In this document: piece after piece, positions 1 to 10,765 of the stretch | Layout: each line of letters opens with the position of its first letter | Position numbering within the stretch: position 1 is the stretch's first letter | NCBI GenBank assembly: GCA_027922465.2 | Contig: BQMF02000327.1 | Span: 186,001 to 250,000 of the forward strand | Direction: 5' to 3' | Length of the DNA: 64,000 nucleotides | DNA from: Turritopsis dohrnii | Taxonomy: Eukaryota; Cnidaria; Hydrozoa; Anthoathecata; Oceaniidae | Made by a program: the position numbers and the translations under genes | The notes under the pieces: model-generated | The model's input: the letters and a program-made list of their open reading frames with translations, nothing else | Databases searched by the model: none | What the model was told of the DNA's origin: nothing

Positions 1-36
1 TCAGGGAGTTACCAATTCAGTCTAACCATTTCAGTC

Positions 37-42
37 TTTATT
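37..42 (-). promoter_or_regulatory. candidate polyadenylation signal of the sulfotransferase gene
   Basis: AATAAA on the minus strand, about 40 bases past the stop codon at 81-83. The position is right for the sulfotransferase 3' end. Only the hexamer is seen. Confidence 0.5.
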
Positions 43-80
43 CAATTTTTTTAAAAAAATGAAAGAATGGACGGAAGAAA

Positions 81-333
81 TTAAAGATCCATACCATTCC
101 CTGTTTTGATGTCCTCAGCACATTCTTCCTTTAACGATTTAAGAAGATCTTTTAATTCTTGCACATCCGCCCAAAAGCTATCATCTTGATCTTGTAAACG
201 CTTAAACAACGTTTCGTTGAAGTGATTGTACAGCGCTAAATCTTCCTTGTTCCATTCCAATATTGCTTTCTAAATATGAGAAGTGTACATGAACGTTTGA
301 AGAAATCTCAGAAGGAGTGCAAACAGACAATCA

Positions 334-365
<32 letters not shown>

Positions 366-2952
366 GATCTGTTGAAGGGGCTGTGGAGACATACATCTTC
401 TAGAGAGACAGAAGTCAGTCTTACACTGATGATATTAAGTGATGAATTTGTTCATTTTTTCCGTCTCTTTCCTATTTTTTTCTATTTTTTTCTAATTTAC
501 CCCTCCCAACTTTTTTATTCTATTCTATTCACTGAACACTTCGAGGGAAGGGGATACTGCCCACCCTGACAAACCATCACAGTGTGGCACCCAATTTATA
601 ATTTATCCTTTACCCAGCCCTCTTGACCCCTAAAACATCCGAAGAATTCACAGGGGAACGGGCAGGTAACACGTGGGTGGTAAAATTTCGTGTTCGTCCA
701 GAGGGCGTTACGAACCCGGAACCTCTGTTGTGCCAGCTAAACACATTACCATTATACCACTACTGCGGTCATATAATATATATTGCGCCAATTGCGCCCA
801 CTATCCAATTCCTCACCTTATCCTTTTCAGAGATATTTTCGTGATAGCGCCTCACGCGCTGCGAGATATGCACCATGTCACTCAATTGCCAACATAACTG
901 ACGCTGTAAAAGTACTAATGATTCTTCCATGTACTCATTTACTAATACCAAGTCAAGTTGCTCATCTAGTTGATTTATTATAAACTGCAAATCCAGTGAT
1001 GTTTGGTAATGACGATCTTCATATCCCAAATCAAATAACTGAGCTGAAAATAAAAAAAACGGTGTAGGGTTCTCCTCTCCCCAATGCAGCATGCAGTTGT
1101 TTTATGTTATATTAATTTAAGGAAGGTTGTCCACATACCATTTTTCAATAAATGAAAGGATGGATAAAATGCTTGAGTATGATTCATAATGGCTGCTACA
1201 CTTCTTTTAGGATCTTCAACGAATTTACTAAAGTAATTTGTCGTTTCGTTCATATACATGTCATCAATGAAGTAAGGGATGTCTACGTATTCGTAAATCG
1301 ATTGAAAATGCGGAACAGGGTGGCGAACAATTGCGACATTAAATGTCTCCTTTGATGTAAATGCCTTTAAATTGTTCTTGCTGTTTCGTGCTACATTAAT
1401 CACGAAATTTGGTGCGTTGGTATTCAACAAATCTTTAGCCACATGCGAATGATGGAACCGAAGCGGCCAATAATACTGAAATGTTAGTCCGTTTGGTAAA
1501 GCAAAAAACAAACCATTAATTTCGCCATAACGGTAAAATATATTACTTAAGGTATGACTGCCAGTTCGGTGCGAACGAAGAAAAACAACGTTTTTAATCG
1601 GATTGGTGTCAGTACATTGGCTAGTTCTAAGAAGGCGAACACAAACATAAAAAATCAAAAGATAAAAACGCTAAGACGAAACTCAACTGTGTGAAAAATG
1701 TCGTGGCGAAACAGCTCTATAATCTGATTGGTTCAGGCAGAGCCCATCAGATTTTTCCGCCATAACCTTTTTCGCCTAACGGAGAATTACGCCAAAACAA
1801 ATACGCCGAGACAGCGTACAGATACATACTTCAGTTTGGGAAGAGTATTTTGAAAATTTCCTACTCCGTCCGCAGAGCTTTCGCCGTTTAAAGATATTTA
1901 ATTAAACAATAAAGACTGGTAACGAGGTTGATATATCTCTACTTACCTCGATTGCTTACCTGTAGTTCTTATTCAAGTAAAACTTATATGTTTCTGGTAA
2001 TGCATTTTCATCGATTGTTGGATCGTGCTCAATCGAACTATAATAAGGTCCTTCTTTCGGCTCACGTAAAATTGAGGCGTTCTTATGTCTTCTATCGATT
2101 AGAATTAGGTTGCGGTTATCATCTGTCCGGATGTTGTTAGGTTGTTGGTCGGCAATTTTGTATCCGGTATCATCTAAGTAAAGTAGACTGGGCTTTTCCT
2201 TCGGAGACCTGAAAGACAAATCCACTATTAATAAGTTGAAGAAACGCCCAAAATTGAACCCTTAATGAAATGCACCCTGAAGAGCGCCCTGTTTCAAACT
2301 ATAAGGAGACCTTAAAAAGTGTATAGTGAATATAAGAAAATCAAACTTTTTGTGATATGATGGATTGTGAATGGTGAAATCAAGATTTGCGAGTAGCCCT
2401 AGGAAGTTGTTTCGATGAGAGTTTCATCAGGGAGGGAGACAAGAAGCTTCGTCAGTAAAATCGAGATCTCCTCAGGTAGCACATCTGTGTTATTGGTTCA
2501 ACATACGGTCATTAAAGTTTACGGTCAAAACTCTGTTGTTTGCGTCTGGGTTAATTAAACGAGCAAAATTATCGAGAGAAGTTTGTTTTTCAAATGGAAA
2601 TAAGAGACTTTCGATTATAAAGATGGCGCTTAGTTACGTCTAGTTAAGTCCAGTTACGTCATAGTTACGTCATAGTTACGATAGATAAACACACACTCTG
2701 AAGTGACTTCTGAAAAACATTCCATCAAACGTACGTGAAACTTGCTTGGGTTGAATCACCACCATTCTTTTGATCTTGTTTTGAGATGAGGAGTCTCTTG
2801 TAAACAGCAGCCTTGTTCAATTGGTCGTGCGTTTTTGCCAAGGATACAATTATAACGAAACATATAATAACACAGGCTAACGCAAAGAGTGAAAATATGT
2901 GAAAACGTTTCCTTCTAGTTGTGTTTATTTTGATTTGGTGTTTCTTGTACAT
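81..2952 (-). CDS. galactose-3-O-sulfotransferase-like Golgi enzyme, five exons, complete
   Basis: Exons on the minus strand are 2952-2735, 2208-1960, 1620-1139 (the start may be 1626), 1043-817 and 269-81. All junctions are GT-AG and phase-consistent, giving 454 codons plus stop. Residues 1-40 look like a type II Golgi signal anchor: a basic tail, then a hydrophobic stretch at about 19-39. The 5'-phosphosulfate loop is at about 170-179 (LRSHRTGSHT), followed by RYGE and FALPNG. The 3'-phosphate motif is at about 253-267 (IVRHPVPHFQSIYEY, with R255 and S263). Family marks then follow: FDLGY, a segment reading LVLVNEYMEESLVLL, LCWQL, and a C-terminal LYNHFNETLF. Known Gal3ST enzymes move sulfate from PAPS to the 3-OH of galactose on glycolipids or glycans and are of similar length. 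The loop reads RSHRTGSHT rather than the usual KTHKTASST, so the exact acceptor is uncertain. Intron 4 holds a SINE and a G tract. Confidence 0.9.
334..364 (+). repeat. poly-G tract
   Basis: Thirty-one consecutive G inside the last sulfotransferase intron. The length may be partly an assembly artefact. It could form a G-quadruplex. Confidence 0.9.
640..776 (-). mobile_element. tRNA-derived SINE fragment
   Basis: Read on the minus strand, there is an A-box-like stretch (AGTGGTATAATGGTAATG, about 770-750) followed about 35 bases later by a B-box-like GGGTTCGTAACG (about 717-706). This is the spacing of a pol III promoter. The cloverleaf is not complete, so it is called a SINE rather than a tRNA gene. 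It lies in the last sulfotransferase intron (270-816). Confidence 0.5.
2636..2692 (+). repeat. short tandem repeat, AGTTACGTC unit
   Basis: Four or five diverging copies of AGTTACGTC(AT) in the first sulfotransferase intron region. The ACGTCA cores resemble CRE half sites, but no function is shown. Confidence 0.6.
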
Positions 2953-3036
2953 AACCAGTTAGTTGGACGTCACGGCGATGTGATTACGTGACAAAGCTAA
3001 ATCAAAAACAAAACACGTTGCTTGTTCAGTTGATCT

Positions 3037-3228
3037 TCATTTGTTTTCATTTGTTTTCCTCTCTTCAGCTTCTTCACACATTTTCATTTCAGAAAGCATC
3101 ATACTGAAAAGTTTTTGTTCAACCGTCATTGCGCATGTTTGCATACAGGTACCCAAAACCGTAAAAAATATCACTGCGATGAAGAGCATTTTCATTGAAA
3201 TAGTGCGTATATTTCCATAGAAATGCAC
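3037..3228 (-). CDS. possible small secreted peptide whose start lies in a repeat
   Basis: A 63-codon frame. From the internal methionine at 3195 it reads MKMLFIAVIFFTVLGTC, a good signal-peptide shape, then a Glu/Lys/Met-rich, two-cysteine tail ending at 3037. The first residues are encoded by the CCAGTGGGC-type repeat that overlaps 3151-3262. No splice partners or family are recognised. It may be an accidental frame. Confidence 0.2.
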   Translation of the reverse strand: MHFYGNIRTISMKMLFIAVIFFTVLGTCMQTCAMTVEQKLFSMMLSEMKMCEEAEERKTNENK

Positions 3229-3262
3229 TTAATCGTAGTTATTTTTCAACAAATTTTCTCAC
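3151..3262 (+). mobile_element. CCAGTGGGC-type short element, diverged copy
   Basis: Contains the family core CACTGCGATGAAGAGCATTT and the right end CAACAAATTTTC, with decayed ends. The same core recurs at 19335, 19541, 21797, 33131, 38748, 49956 and 51711. Confidence 0.6.
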
Positions 3263-3342
3263 TCGGTATATCATATGTAACATTTGTTGCCGCCAAAAGT
3301 TTCAATGGATATACAGTACTGTCTATTTGTTTGTGTCTCCGT

Positions 3343-3500
3343 TCATAAATAACCCGTTTGTCGCCTGTGAGCAACCTTTAAAATGTTTTTGTCCCACTCA
3401 CGGTTGCCACTTTTATTAAAAGTCATTTTCCAGCCATTTTCCAGTAAAAAAATGTATGTTTTTCCAGCTTTTTGATTCTCTATATTATATAAAATTCCAA
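3343..3500 (+). repeat. TTTTCCAGC-rich repeat
   Basis: Repeated TTTTCCAGC words after GGTTGCCACTTTTATTAAAA, like the stretch at 23244-24240. Possibly an end of a hAT-type element. No transposase is seen. Confidence 0.3.
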
Positions 3501-3839
3501 CCGAGACTTGAGAGTTGTATATAAATTCCAGCCTAAGATTAATTTTCTTATCAAGTATTTCAAACGTAAATGGAGTAAGAGTTGGTAAATTAAGGACCTT
3601 GCGAAACGACGACGGCAACGTGGACGACGACGTGAGGCAAACAAAAAATTCACTTTACTCCATAGATTTGCTTCAGAATGGAAGTCATTTCACACTATAC
3701 TGTTGGGAAATGTTTTTAATTTTACTAATATCATTATTAGATTTGCACGTTCTAAACATAACGTCAAAAGTATTTCAAAGTTGTACTGAAAACGAAGACG
3801 TGAAAATAGCAGTACTTCGGATAAATTTACTTTGGTTGC

Positions 3840-3985
3840 ATTATGATTCTGGTCTTCATTTTTTGGTCACTGAAAAAGCATCGAAAAAGCAAGTTATAAG
3901 AGGAAACAATCTAAAACGAGCATCTGACAGTTCTAAAACACAACTGAAACATTGGAAGATCAGCATGAAGAATTGATTATTAAGC
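3840..3985 (+). pseudogene. degraded copy of a Lys-rich coding tail (see 13345-13496)
   Basis: Reads VTEKASKKQV, NLKRAS and DSSKTQLK on the plus strand and is closely similar to 13345-13496. A deletion (CTGAAACATT versus CTGAAAACATT) shifts the frame in this copy. The family is not recognised. Two copies with coding-type differences suggest a fragment of a transposon-encoded or retroposed protein. Confidence 0.4.
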
Positions 3986-4032
3986 AATATTTGGTATCAA
4001 ATATCGACTTTAATTTTAACACTCTCCGTGTA

Positions 4033-4295
4033 TAGTCCGGTGGTGAAATGGGGTATTTTGCTTGCACAACGTCCACAATTAGTATATATGGGCTTTTAAT
4101 TAATTTTCTTATTATATGGTCCCTCGGTACTTCAAAACCAGTTTTACCAAGCTGGCAAAGCTGGGGAAATTTTTTATAGGGTTTTGAATTGGGTAGGGTC
4201 ATTGCCCTTAAGAAATCGATTTTTGAAATTCTTATTAAGCTAAAACTGATTGTACCATCAGATAGGGCTTGAAGAGTGGATCTCCAAAATGGAGT
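4033..4295 (+). mobile_element. AGTCCGGTGG-type palindromic element, truncated copy
   Basis: Starts AGTCCGGTGGTGAAATGGGG and shares GGTCCCTCGGTACTTCAAAA and GAATTGGGTAGGGTCA with the complete copy at 21929-22212. The right inverted end is not recognisable here. Confidence 0.7.
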
Positions 4296-5103
4296 CATTT
4301 GTCTAATTTGGTCGACTTAGTCCCCAGAATTGGACGAGACGTCTGTAAAATGCAATATTTTATGCTGTCGTCAGCATTTTTGCGAAGAGTTTGAGTGAAA
4401 AAAACAATCAGACGCGTTTAGAAGAGTATTATCGATTAGAGGTATAGTTTATAAGGTTTCCATGGCTAGATCGTGAGATATTTGAGTTTGAAATTTTGCT
4501 GATTCGGCAAAAAAGGGCCAAAAACGTCGAAAAACCCTGATAACCGTTATATCGTTATTCTTTCATTGTTTTACATTGTAACTATGTTATTTTAGAAGAA
4601 TGGTCTGAAGCACAACCGCATTTTTACACACAGCTTTTGAGACAATTTAATAAAACTTTTTAACTTAAGAATCCACAGGAAATAATTTAACAGGGACTTT
4701 ACATTGACCGTTCCCGAAATTTTGTTTAAACACCTATTTTAAGGCCTTGTTACATTTTACCTCTCACTCTATAAACTATAGCCCAAAGTCAAACCCAGGG
4801 TCACTTACCTTTGCCGCTATATTATCGAAAAGGCCAAGAGACACCGGAATTGAGACTATAACTATGAAACAAAAGTCTTGTTTTCTTTTCTCTTGTTCAG
4901 GCTGTTATCTTGCGTTTATTTACCAGTCTCTTGGTTGTGTAAATATTCCACATTTTATCAATGTTTCGTCGGAGGTTGAATATTCACGGATTTTTCAGGT
5001 TACTTGTGATGTGCAGGTTGGTTTGTTTGACTTTCCGAAATTCTTTTGCCAGTTCAATTTCATTGAATAAACAGACTTAGAGTTTGTAGAAACCCGTTTT
5101 CCA
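4296..5103. other. intergenic stretch, nothing recognised
   Basis: AT-rich, with no coherent coding frame. The 107-codon frame at 4747-5070 has no recognisable domain. Confidence 0.5.
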
Positions 5104-5286
5104 CCTCATTACATGGAATGCGTAAAGCAAGTAATTAACGCGAACTTGTAAATTTCGCGTTAATAAATGTACTGTGTGTAATGTAATTAATCTACTAATG
5201 TACTATATCTTGACGACGATTCACGTTAATTTCTGATCTCATTAATTTTTGACCGTTACTTGCTTTACACATTTCATGTAATAAGG
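5104..5286 (+). mobile_element. short palindromic MITE, TTACATG...AAGCAAGTAA ends
   Basis: The left end TTACATGGAATGCGTAAAGC is mirrored at the right by TTGCTTTACACATTTCATGT (about 30 bases, two or three mismatches). About 180 bp with no coding content. Confidence 0.75.
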
Positions 5287-5762
5287 TATACAAACATTTT
5301 TATAACGAAATAAGTTACTACAAGTCAATCTAATTGAATGTCTAAAACCTTATCATTAGCGCCCATGCCTCTCGTCCATCTTATAAGCATCCTTCAAATT
5401 CCAGAAATGTCCAGGAAAAGTTGACTCTTTTCTCCGACAACTTGCAACTAGCAGTTGACTTAGAATACGTAGAATACTATTTAACACGTTTGAACGGTTT
5501 TATTTTGTTCTTTTGAATGTCTGTATACAAATTGGATTAGTGTCTAACAGATAAGAAGATAAGGGCCTGTTACAAAAATAATTGTTTTATGTCGGATGGA
5601 CAAATCGATACGGAGGGGTTATGCCAAAGTTGACGCTGTTTACTTTGATGTGGTCCGTCGTGGCGTGGGAAAGTCCTTCCATAATAAAAATTGAAATTTT
5701 GTCAGCGCTCACATTAGCGTCTTTAGGAAATCCTTTATCATTTTAACATCAAAGTATTCAAC

Positions 5763-5999
5763 ATGGTGGCACTCAACAAGAGATTATTAGTGTTGCTTGC
5801 GATGAAAATTATTGTCAAGAGGCGACAACGCCGACGGAATGAAGCAACCAAAGAAGAAAAAAGACAAATTCACAAATTCTGTGTTTGTCCCATATACAAA
5901 GAACAACGAAATGCTTTTGGAAGTTATAAAATATTGTTTCAAACGCTACGAAATTCAGACAGGGAGAACGTTCTGCTAAAGCAATATCTTCCTCAATAA
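5763..5999 (+). pseudogene. N-terminal remnant of a Harbinger-type transposase
   Basis: A 78-codon frame starting MVALNKRLLVLLAMK, then a basic run RRQRRRNEATKEEKRQ and VCPIYKEQRNAFGSYKILF. Harbinger transposases begin with an Arg-rich stretch, then W-x-R-P-x-x-x-x-R-x-x-x-G-x-Y or similar, and L-x-x-x-D-x-E. The match of spacing (CPIYKEQRNAFGSY, LRNSDREN) supports this. The DDE domain is absent. It lies between the inverted repeats at 5563 and 6361. Confidence 0.5.
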
Positions 6000-6061
6000 C
6001 AAACGTTCCATTCTTTAATTTTCGATTTTTTAAATTTTTTTTTTTTTTTTTTTTGACTCTT

Positions 6062-6300
6062 TTTTTGGCGTTATTGTAATATTTATGACATCTTGATTAT
6101 TTTCTTATTAATATTGAAAATATTTAGTCAGGGAAAAGTGATTAATTTCAAATTTAGTCGTGTAAAAGTGACTAATTTCAAAAATTGATCGGGGAAAAGT
6201 GACTAAAATTTCCTTAGGTGACTAAAACTTTCCCCGACTAAAATTTTCTCCGACTACATTTTTTAGCGACTTTTTTTTCCCTGATAAGGTAATCAAAAAA
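6062..6300 (+). mobile_element. GTCGGGGAAAAGTGAC-type palindromic element, uninterrupted copy
   Basis: Tandem and inverted copies of GGGGAAAAGTGACTAA and TTTCCCCGACTAAAATTTTC. The same element at 17431-18455 is split by a Tigger derivative. Here the matching site (GATTATTTTCTTATTAATATT) is empty. Confidence 0.75.
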
Positions 6301-6529
6301 TATTGAAAGAAACGGTTATCGTGTCAGATGGGCAAAATGCTGATACTTTTGTAACAGACCCATAATAGCTTTACTGCTGGGTATTTCGTACAGATTAAAA
6401 ACTACGTTTGTTGCTCCTTATTTCAAGTGCTACATGATTACAAATTACAATTAGATACAAAAGTTCCTTCAAATTCAATCAATTCCATCATTTCGTTCAT
6501 CTACCAGTCTTTACTTAACGAGGAGACTT

Positions 6530-7528
6530 TCAATCTCTCCATCGATCTCTGAAATAAGAATACAAAGCAATTAGTTTGCATTTGAAAAATCTTTAAATTA
6601 ATGGGAAACTGATTGTTTTGATTTGCACCCATTGTTATTCAATGTGTATGATTTGATTTGCTACAACCTACAGTTGTAGCCTACAGTTGCCACACCCTAA
6701 CTCGACCTCTCGCTATCTCGACACCCGCCCAACACGACATAATACCTTCGTTTTTGAATGGAAATTTTCCCCGCTATCTCGACATTTCTAACTCGACACC
6801 CGCCTATCTCGACATAAATATTTCGATCCCTTGCCAAAAAAACTCGACATCCTCAAATTTTAATTGTTGTTATTTCCTTTAATTATTGTTCTGAGTTCAT
6901 TTTCTGTCGCCGTCAAACAAAATCCTGTGAATTTAGGAAATGGGGAAGGGATGCAGGTAGGTGGAATGTACGTTTCACTTCGTCGGCAAAGCAGGATAAT
7001 ATAATATAGGATATATATTCATAGACAGCAGTAACAGGGAATCAATGAACTTTAACTTTTGGAAACTTATTACATGATAAAAATATATTCCAAATTAAGA
7101 AATATATATTAGTATATTATATTAGCATTAGAGAGCCGTACTTACTCTGGGTCATTTTTTCTGTAATTGAGGATTTTTGCAATTACTTTTCTAGCAGCAT
7201 CTATTTAGAAATATTAACCGTTGGTTAATACAGATCCATTGTCATTAACATTACCCATATACAGCTTTACAAAACCTACAAGATGCCTCACCATTAGTTC
7301 TTACGTCTCTCACCATTTCTTTGAAGGCCGATGCGGTTTTTTCATCTGCATCAGGAGGGCAGTCCTGTGGAAAAACAGGACAACCTGGAAATTGAAATTG
7401 GTTTTCACATGATAAAGTTTAGCTAATAGTGATAGTAATTTATACTTCCATTATAAAAGTACGTCACCTCTTGCCATTGGCAATGACACAAGCATGAACA
7501 AGAACAAAATTGCTAATGAAGTCTTCAT
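6530..7528 (-). CDS. small secreted two-cysteine peptide, family copy 1 (four exons, 75 aa)
   Basis: Exons on the minus strand are 7528-7468, 7384-7292, 7200-7146 and 6548-6530, with GT-AG borders and phases matching copies 2 and 3. The signal peptide is about 20 residues (MKTSLAILFLFMLVSLPMAR). The mature part starts GCPVFPQDCPPDADE with cysteines six residues apart, then ASAFKEMVRDVRTN, DAARKVIAKILNYRKNDPE and DRWRD-stop. The middle is predicted helical and amphipathic. The cysteine loop is unrelated to that of the other copies, while signal and tail are nearly identical. No known family is recognised. The role is unknown: a secreted effector, antimicrobial or toxin-like peptide are all possible. 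The large last intron contains a pogo-like fragment. The last-exon frame is inferred from splice phase. Confidence 0.75.
6665..6860 (+). mobile_element. pogo-like terminal repeat fragment
   Basis: Repeated CTCGCTATCTCGACACCCGC and TATCTCGACAT words follow CAGTTGCCACACCCTAACTC, in the style of pogo/Tigger ends. It lies in intron 3 of peptide gene copy 1. No transposase is seen. Confidence 0.4.
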
Positions 7529-7612
7529 GATTTCTTGAATGGAAACACAAGTAAATTTCTAATAGAACTGAAAATCTTCTTTAAAATGGATACCTTATAT
7601 ATTAATCAACAT
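7529..7612 (-). promoter_or_regulatory. conserved upstream block of peptide gene copy 1
   Basis: The minus strand shares AGTTCT...GAAATTTACTTGTGTTT and CATTCAAGAAATC before the ATG with the upstream regions of copies 2 and 3. A TATATA lies about 70 bases upstream. It is probably 5'UTR plus core promoter. Confidence 0.5.
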
Positions 7613-7662
7613 CAATCGACATCAATCAACATCAATCAACATCAATCGACATCAATCAACAT
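7600..7662 (+). repeat. 10-bp minisatellite
   Basis: Six units of AATCAACATC / AATCGACATC in a row, just upstream of peptide gene copy 1. Confidence 0.9.
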
Positions 7663-8101
7663 CAGTAGTTTCCTCTACGACAAAAAGTTAAAAATGCTGT
7701 TCAACATGCATGCTTAGTCATGCTTATTCATGTATTCTCATGCTTAGATTGCATTACTAAGCATAGAATTATCCATCTAATGGTATAAAAATCGCAATGA
7801 ACAAACAAATATCTACCTATCTACCTTATACTTGTTTTAAAGTCAGGACTACTTCTTGCAGGACAGCCTATATAAGAAAATATCTATCTAATGGTATACG
7901 AAAATTGGAACGAACAATTATTATTAGATTATTAGATTATCTATTATTAGATTCTGTGTTTGCTACGAAAACACTTCCTTCCTTCTTCTTTTCAAGAACA
8001 ATAAAAATCAGCAGTTTCCTTTCCGACAAAAAGTTACAAATGTTGTTCAACATGCATGCTTAGTCATGCTTATTCAAGCATTCTCATGCTTAGATTGTAT
8101 T
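7663..8101 (+). repeat. direct repeat pair around 7663-7752 and 8005-8101
   Basis: Both blocks carry GACAAAAAGTTA, GTTCAACATGCATGCTTAGT and CATGCTTATTCA. The distance of about 340 bp suggests a local tandem duplication. Confidence 0.75.
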
Positions 8102-9612
8102 TGACAGACAGACTTCTTTAGGCAGTGAGTATCGTTGTCGTTGTCCGTATTTCGAAAAGCCATGAGAACTGGGTTTGATGTTGTTTTCAACCCAGTCTAG
8201 AGTTGTACGATAAGAAGATTCGGTTTGAGTTGTAAATGGGCTGTAAATAAACTTAGGAGGATACATAATTTGACGGCGTCTTGGTAACTTACACGTTGTT
8301 TCAGGCCCCTAGTTATATTGCGGAAATCTAGACAAATGCTTGTAGAACGTATTGAAATAATGCGTCCTTAAGTCTGTTAAAAATAACACATTTGTTATTG
8401 TGGAGTGGAGCTGTGCGGAACGGAGCTCATCAAATATCAAATATTGTCATCAAGATACTAACAGAAAGATGCATTTTCGGTTGCTGTAACTCGATGAAAC
8501 CTCCTACAGGGTCATACAAAAGTGCGATTTGGCTCCCTTACATCGCATTTCCCGAATAGAATTCAGTCAGATAACACCTTGAATGCGCGAGCAAAAAATT
8601 TTAAAATTATGGCTTTTGGACTGCTTACCAAAATGCAAAGTTGTCATTCTTAGTTAAAGTTAAGTAAACATTTTCCACTTCCCCAGGGAAGGCTTTGCTC
8701 CGAGGTTTGCTGGACTGTCCAACTGGGAAACCAATACCTTCACGATATTAATGCAAGTTGTGGTGTTTTTTTGACTTTTTGACAATCTCTTATATTCAGA
8801 ACAAGGCTTCTAAACTTTTTAAGCACACTAAAAATATTTGTTGACTGAGTATCATAAAATGTGCTCAACAACAGCTGCTGTTGTGTGCTAGGAATATCCA
8901 TATGATCCATTACGTATTTCGTATCCATTCCTTTTGCTACTACGTTTCAGCCATGTTCATTTAGCCTCTTGTTTGTTGTATTTAGAACCACTGGCACTGT
9001 TTAAGAGTTCTATTTCCACACACAACAACAAACCGAACAAAGTCAACACAACAACAAACAGTATTAATTAGTAGACGAATAATCATCTCATCTCATCATT
9101 TGCAACGAGGCCATTTTTACACCACAAAATTTTGTTAATTGGTCCTTAGAGATTTTGAATTCTTATTGCTAATTGGAAATGATTAGTTTGTGGGGTATTA
9201 TAGACTTTACTTTACCCTTTGGGGTTGTAGGATATGCAGAAAAAAATTGACGTTGATTATTTCTAATGTAATCCACTCAGCAAAAATCAACATATATAGG
9301 TACATCATGATGGAATTTGAAAGGGTAAAATCTCTGTCACTTTTGGTAATCAAATTGGACTGCTGCTGTACAACAAAAACTGTAAACAACATTTACCTAC
9401 CTGTAATGACAGAAAAATATTGTCTGATTTGCTATTCAAGATACAGCAACTACATTGTAGTGTTAGAATATATAACATTAGCCCAGGTGAAACTTTATAA
9501 CACATTTAGCTTAGAGAAATGGCTAATTGGATAAAGTAGCCACGGTTTCAAAAATTCTTTGAAATGAATTAGATAACTGAAAAATAAACAGTTTGTTAAT
9601 CAACAATGGCTT
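8102..9612. other. intergenic stretch, nothing recognised
   Basis: Frames at 8740-8928 and 9190-9534 have no recognisable domains and look like chance openings in AT-rich DNA. A CAACAACAAA-type low-complexity patch is at 9015-9060. Confidence 0.5.
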
Positions 9613-10765
9613 AGCTTTAGCTAAAAATGCCCCCGCGCTCAAGCATTCCAATTTGTACACACAGCAAGCTATACATAAACAGCGGAAACGAAAACAAATT
9701 TTTGGCCGAAAAAAGAATGTTTGGGTTGATTTGGGACCTGATATGAGGCAAAGTTATATGCTTAAATATTTCGACAAAATCAGTTTTCGGCATTTCAAAA
9801 CCAACTTGCAATATGCAAACCAAATAGATCTACACTTAAACAGATGAAAATATGCACAAAACTTTGTTACTTTTTGTTATCTTAGGTCTAAGTTACACTG
9901 ATGCTAATATACCTTTCAAAAAGTGTAAATAAGGCTTAACAAGTAATATCAGAAAGTATTTGCTACAAACAAGAGAAATGTGTGAATTGACACCATGGAT
10001 ACATCATTTATAATTTTTATAATTAAAATAAGATTTGTTAAAAACATTCTGAAAGAGCCAAAAAAAAACTTTTTCAAAAAAAAAAAGTTAAAGAGAAAAA
10101 TCCATTGCGTTTCAAACTTTGATTTAAAACAAAAAATAGCCAAAGTTTACATAAAAAAAACAAGAAAAAAATATGTAGGTTTTATTGATCATGATCACAC
10201 TAGGTTTGGAAGAGACGGTCAAAGAAGAAAAACACGAAGAAGGACAATTTGTAATATGGCTTTCTTGTATACACAAAAATCCAATTAAAATCTTTTGAAG
10301 GCGAGATCCGCCAAAAATCAGTGCATTAAACAAAATTATTGAAAGAAAAATGTAGAGTTAAAATATATACAAAAATAAAATGTATGGTTGGCAAAATTTC
10401 GGATTTCAAGCTGTGCTTCAAAATCCTTGTTCACTTCACTAAAACAACACAAAAGTAACACGAAAAATGTCTAAGCAATTTTAGCATACGATTTTCTTAA
10501 ATAACATAGTATAATATGATAATAAATTAGGAAAGAGATACGAAAAAACATTCTGTCTCTCCCACTTACAGCACCATTCTTTGAAACGGGAAAAAAGCAA
10601 AGTCAGCTAATAATTGTATTCCAACGTGTGTAACGTCAACACGAAAGTTGGAGAATGAAGATGATGAGGATGAGGATGAAGAACAAAATCGGAAACTGAC
10701 ATTCGCCTATCTCGTGAAACTACTATGCCTCCTCGCTCGCTTACGCTTGCTGCGGGGGCAATTAC
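9613..10765 (+). mobile_element. GCCCCCGC-ended DNA element, copy 1
   Basis: The left end AAATGCCCCCGCGCTCAAGC and the right end CGCTTGCTGCGGGGGCAATT (seen at 10744-10763) are imperfect inverted repeats. The body is closely similar to 53169-54147. A Lys-rich 84-codon frame (9593-9847) is not kept in the second copy, so it is probably non-coding. The superfamily is not recognised. Confidence 0.7.

Larger units (their letters stand above)
5563..6361 (+). mobile_element. Harbinger/PIF-type deletion derivative
   Basis: Ends GGGCCTGTTACAAAA (left) and TTTTGTAACAGACCC (right) are inverted repeats, flanked on both sides by ATAA. Inside is a short frame (5763-5999) resembling the start of a HARBI1-type transposase. 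The catalytic part is missing. A palindromic GTCGGGG repeat (6062-6300) sits in the right half. Confidence 0.65.

Noticed and set aside
640..776. A tRNA gene on the minus strand
   Set aside because: A- and B-box-like motifs are present, but the arms do not form a full cloverleaf and no anticodon loop is convincing. A SINE remnant fits better.
3515..3976. 153-codon plus-strand protein gene
   Set aside because: Only the last 40 codons match anything (the repeated Lys-rich tail). The rest is a chance opening over a TTTTCCAGC repeat on the other strand.
5104..5286. Replication origin or riboswitch-like hairpin
   Set aside because: The hairpin is fully explained by the inverted ends of a short MITE.
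7600..7662. CRISPR-like array of regular repeats
   Set aside because: Units are 10 bp with no spacers, and the DNA is eukaryotic. It is a minisatellite.
9190..9534. 114-codon plus-strand gene
   Set aside because: No domain, signal peptide or splice partner. Composition follows the local AT bias.
9593..9847. 84-codon gene in the GCCCCCGC-ended element
   Set aside because: The second copy of the element at 53169 breaks this frame by deletion, so purifying selection is unlikely.
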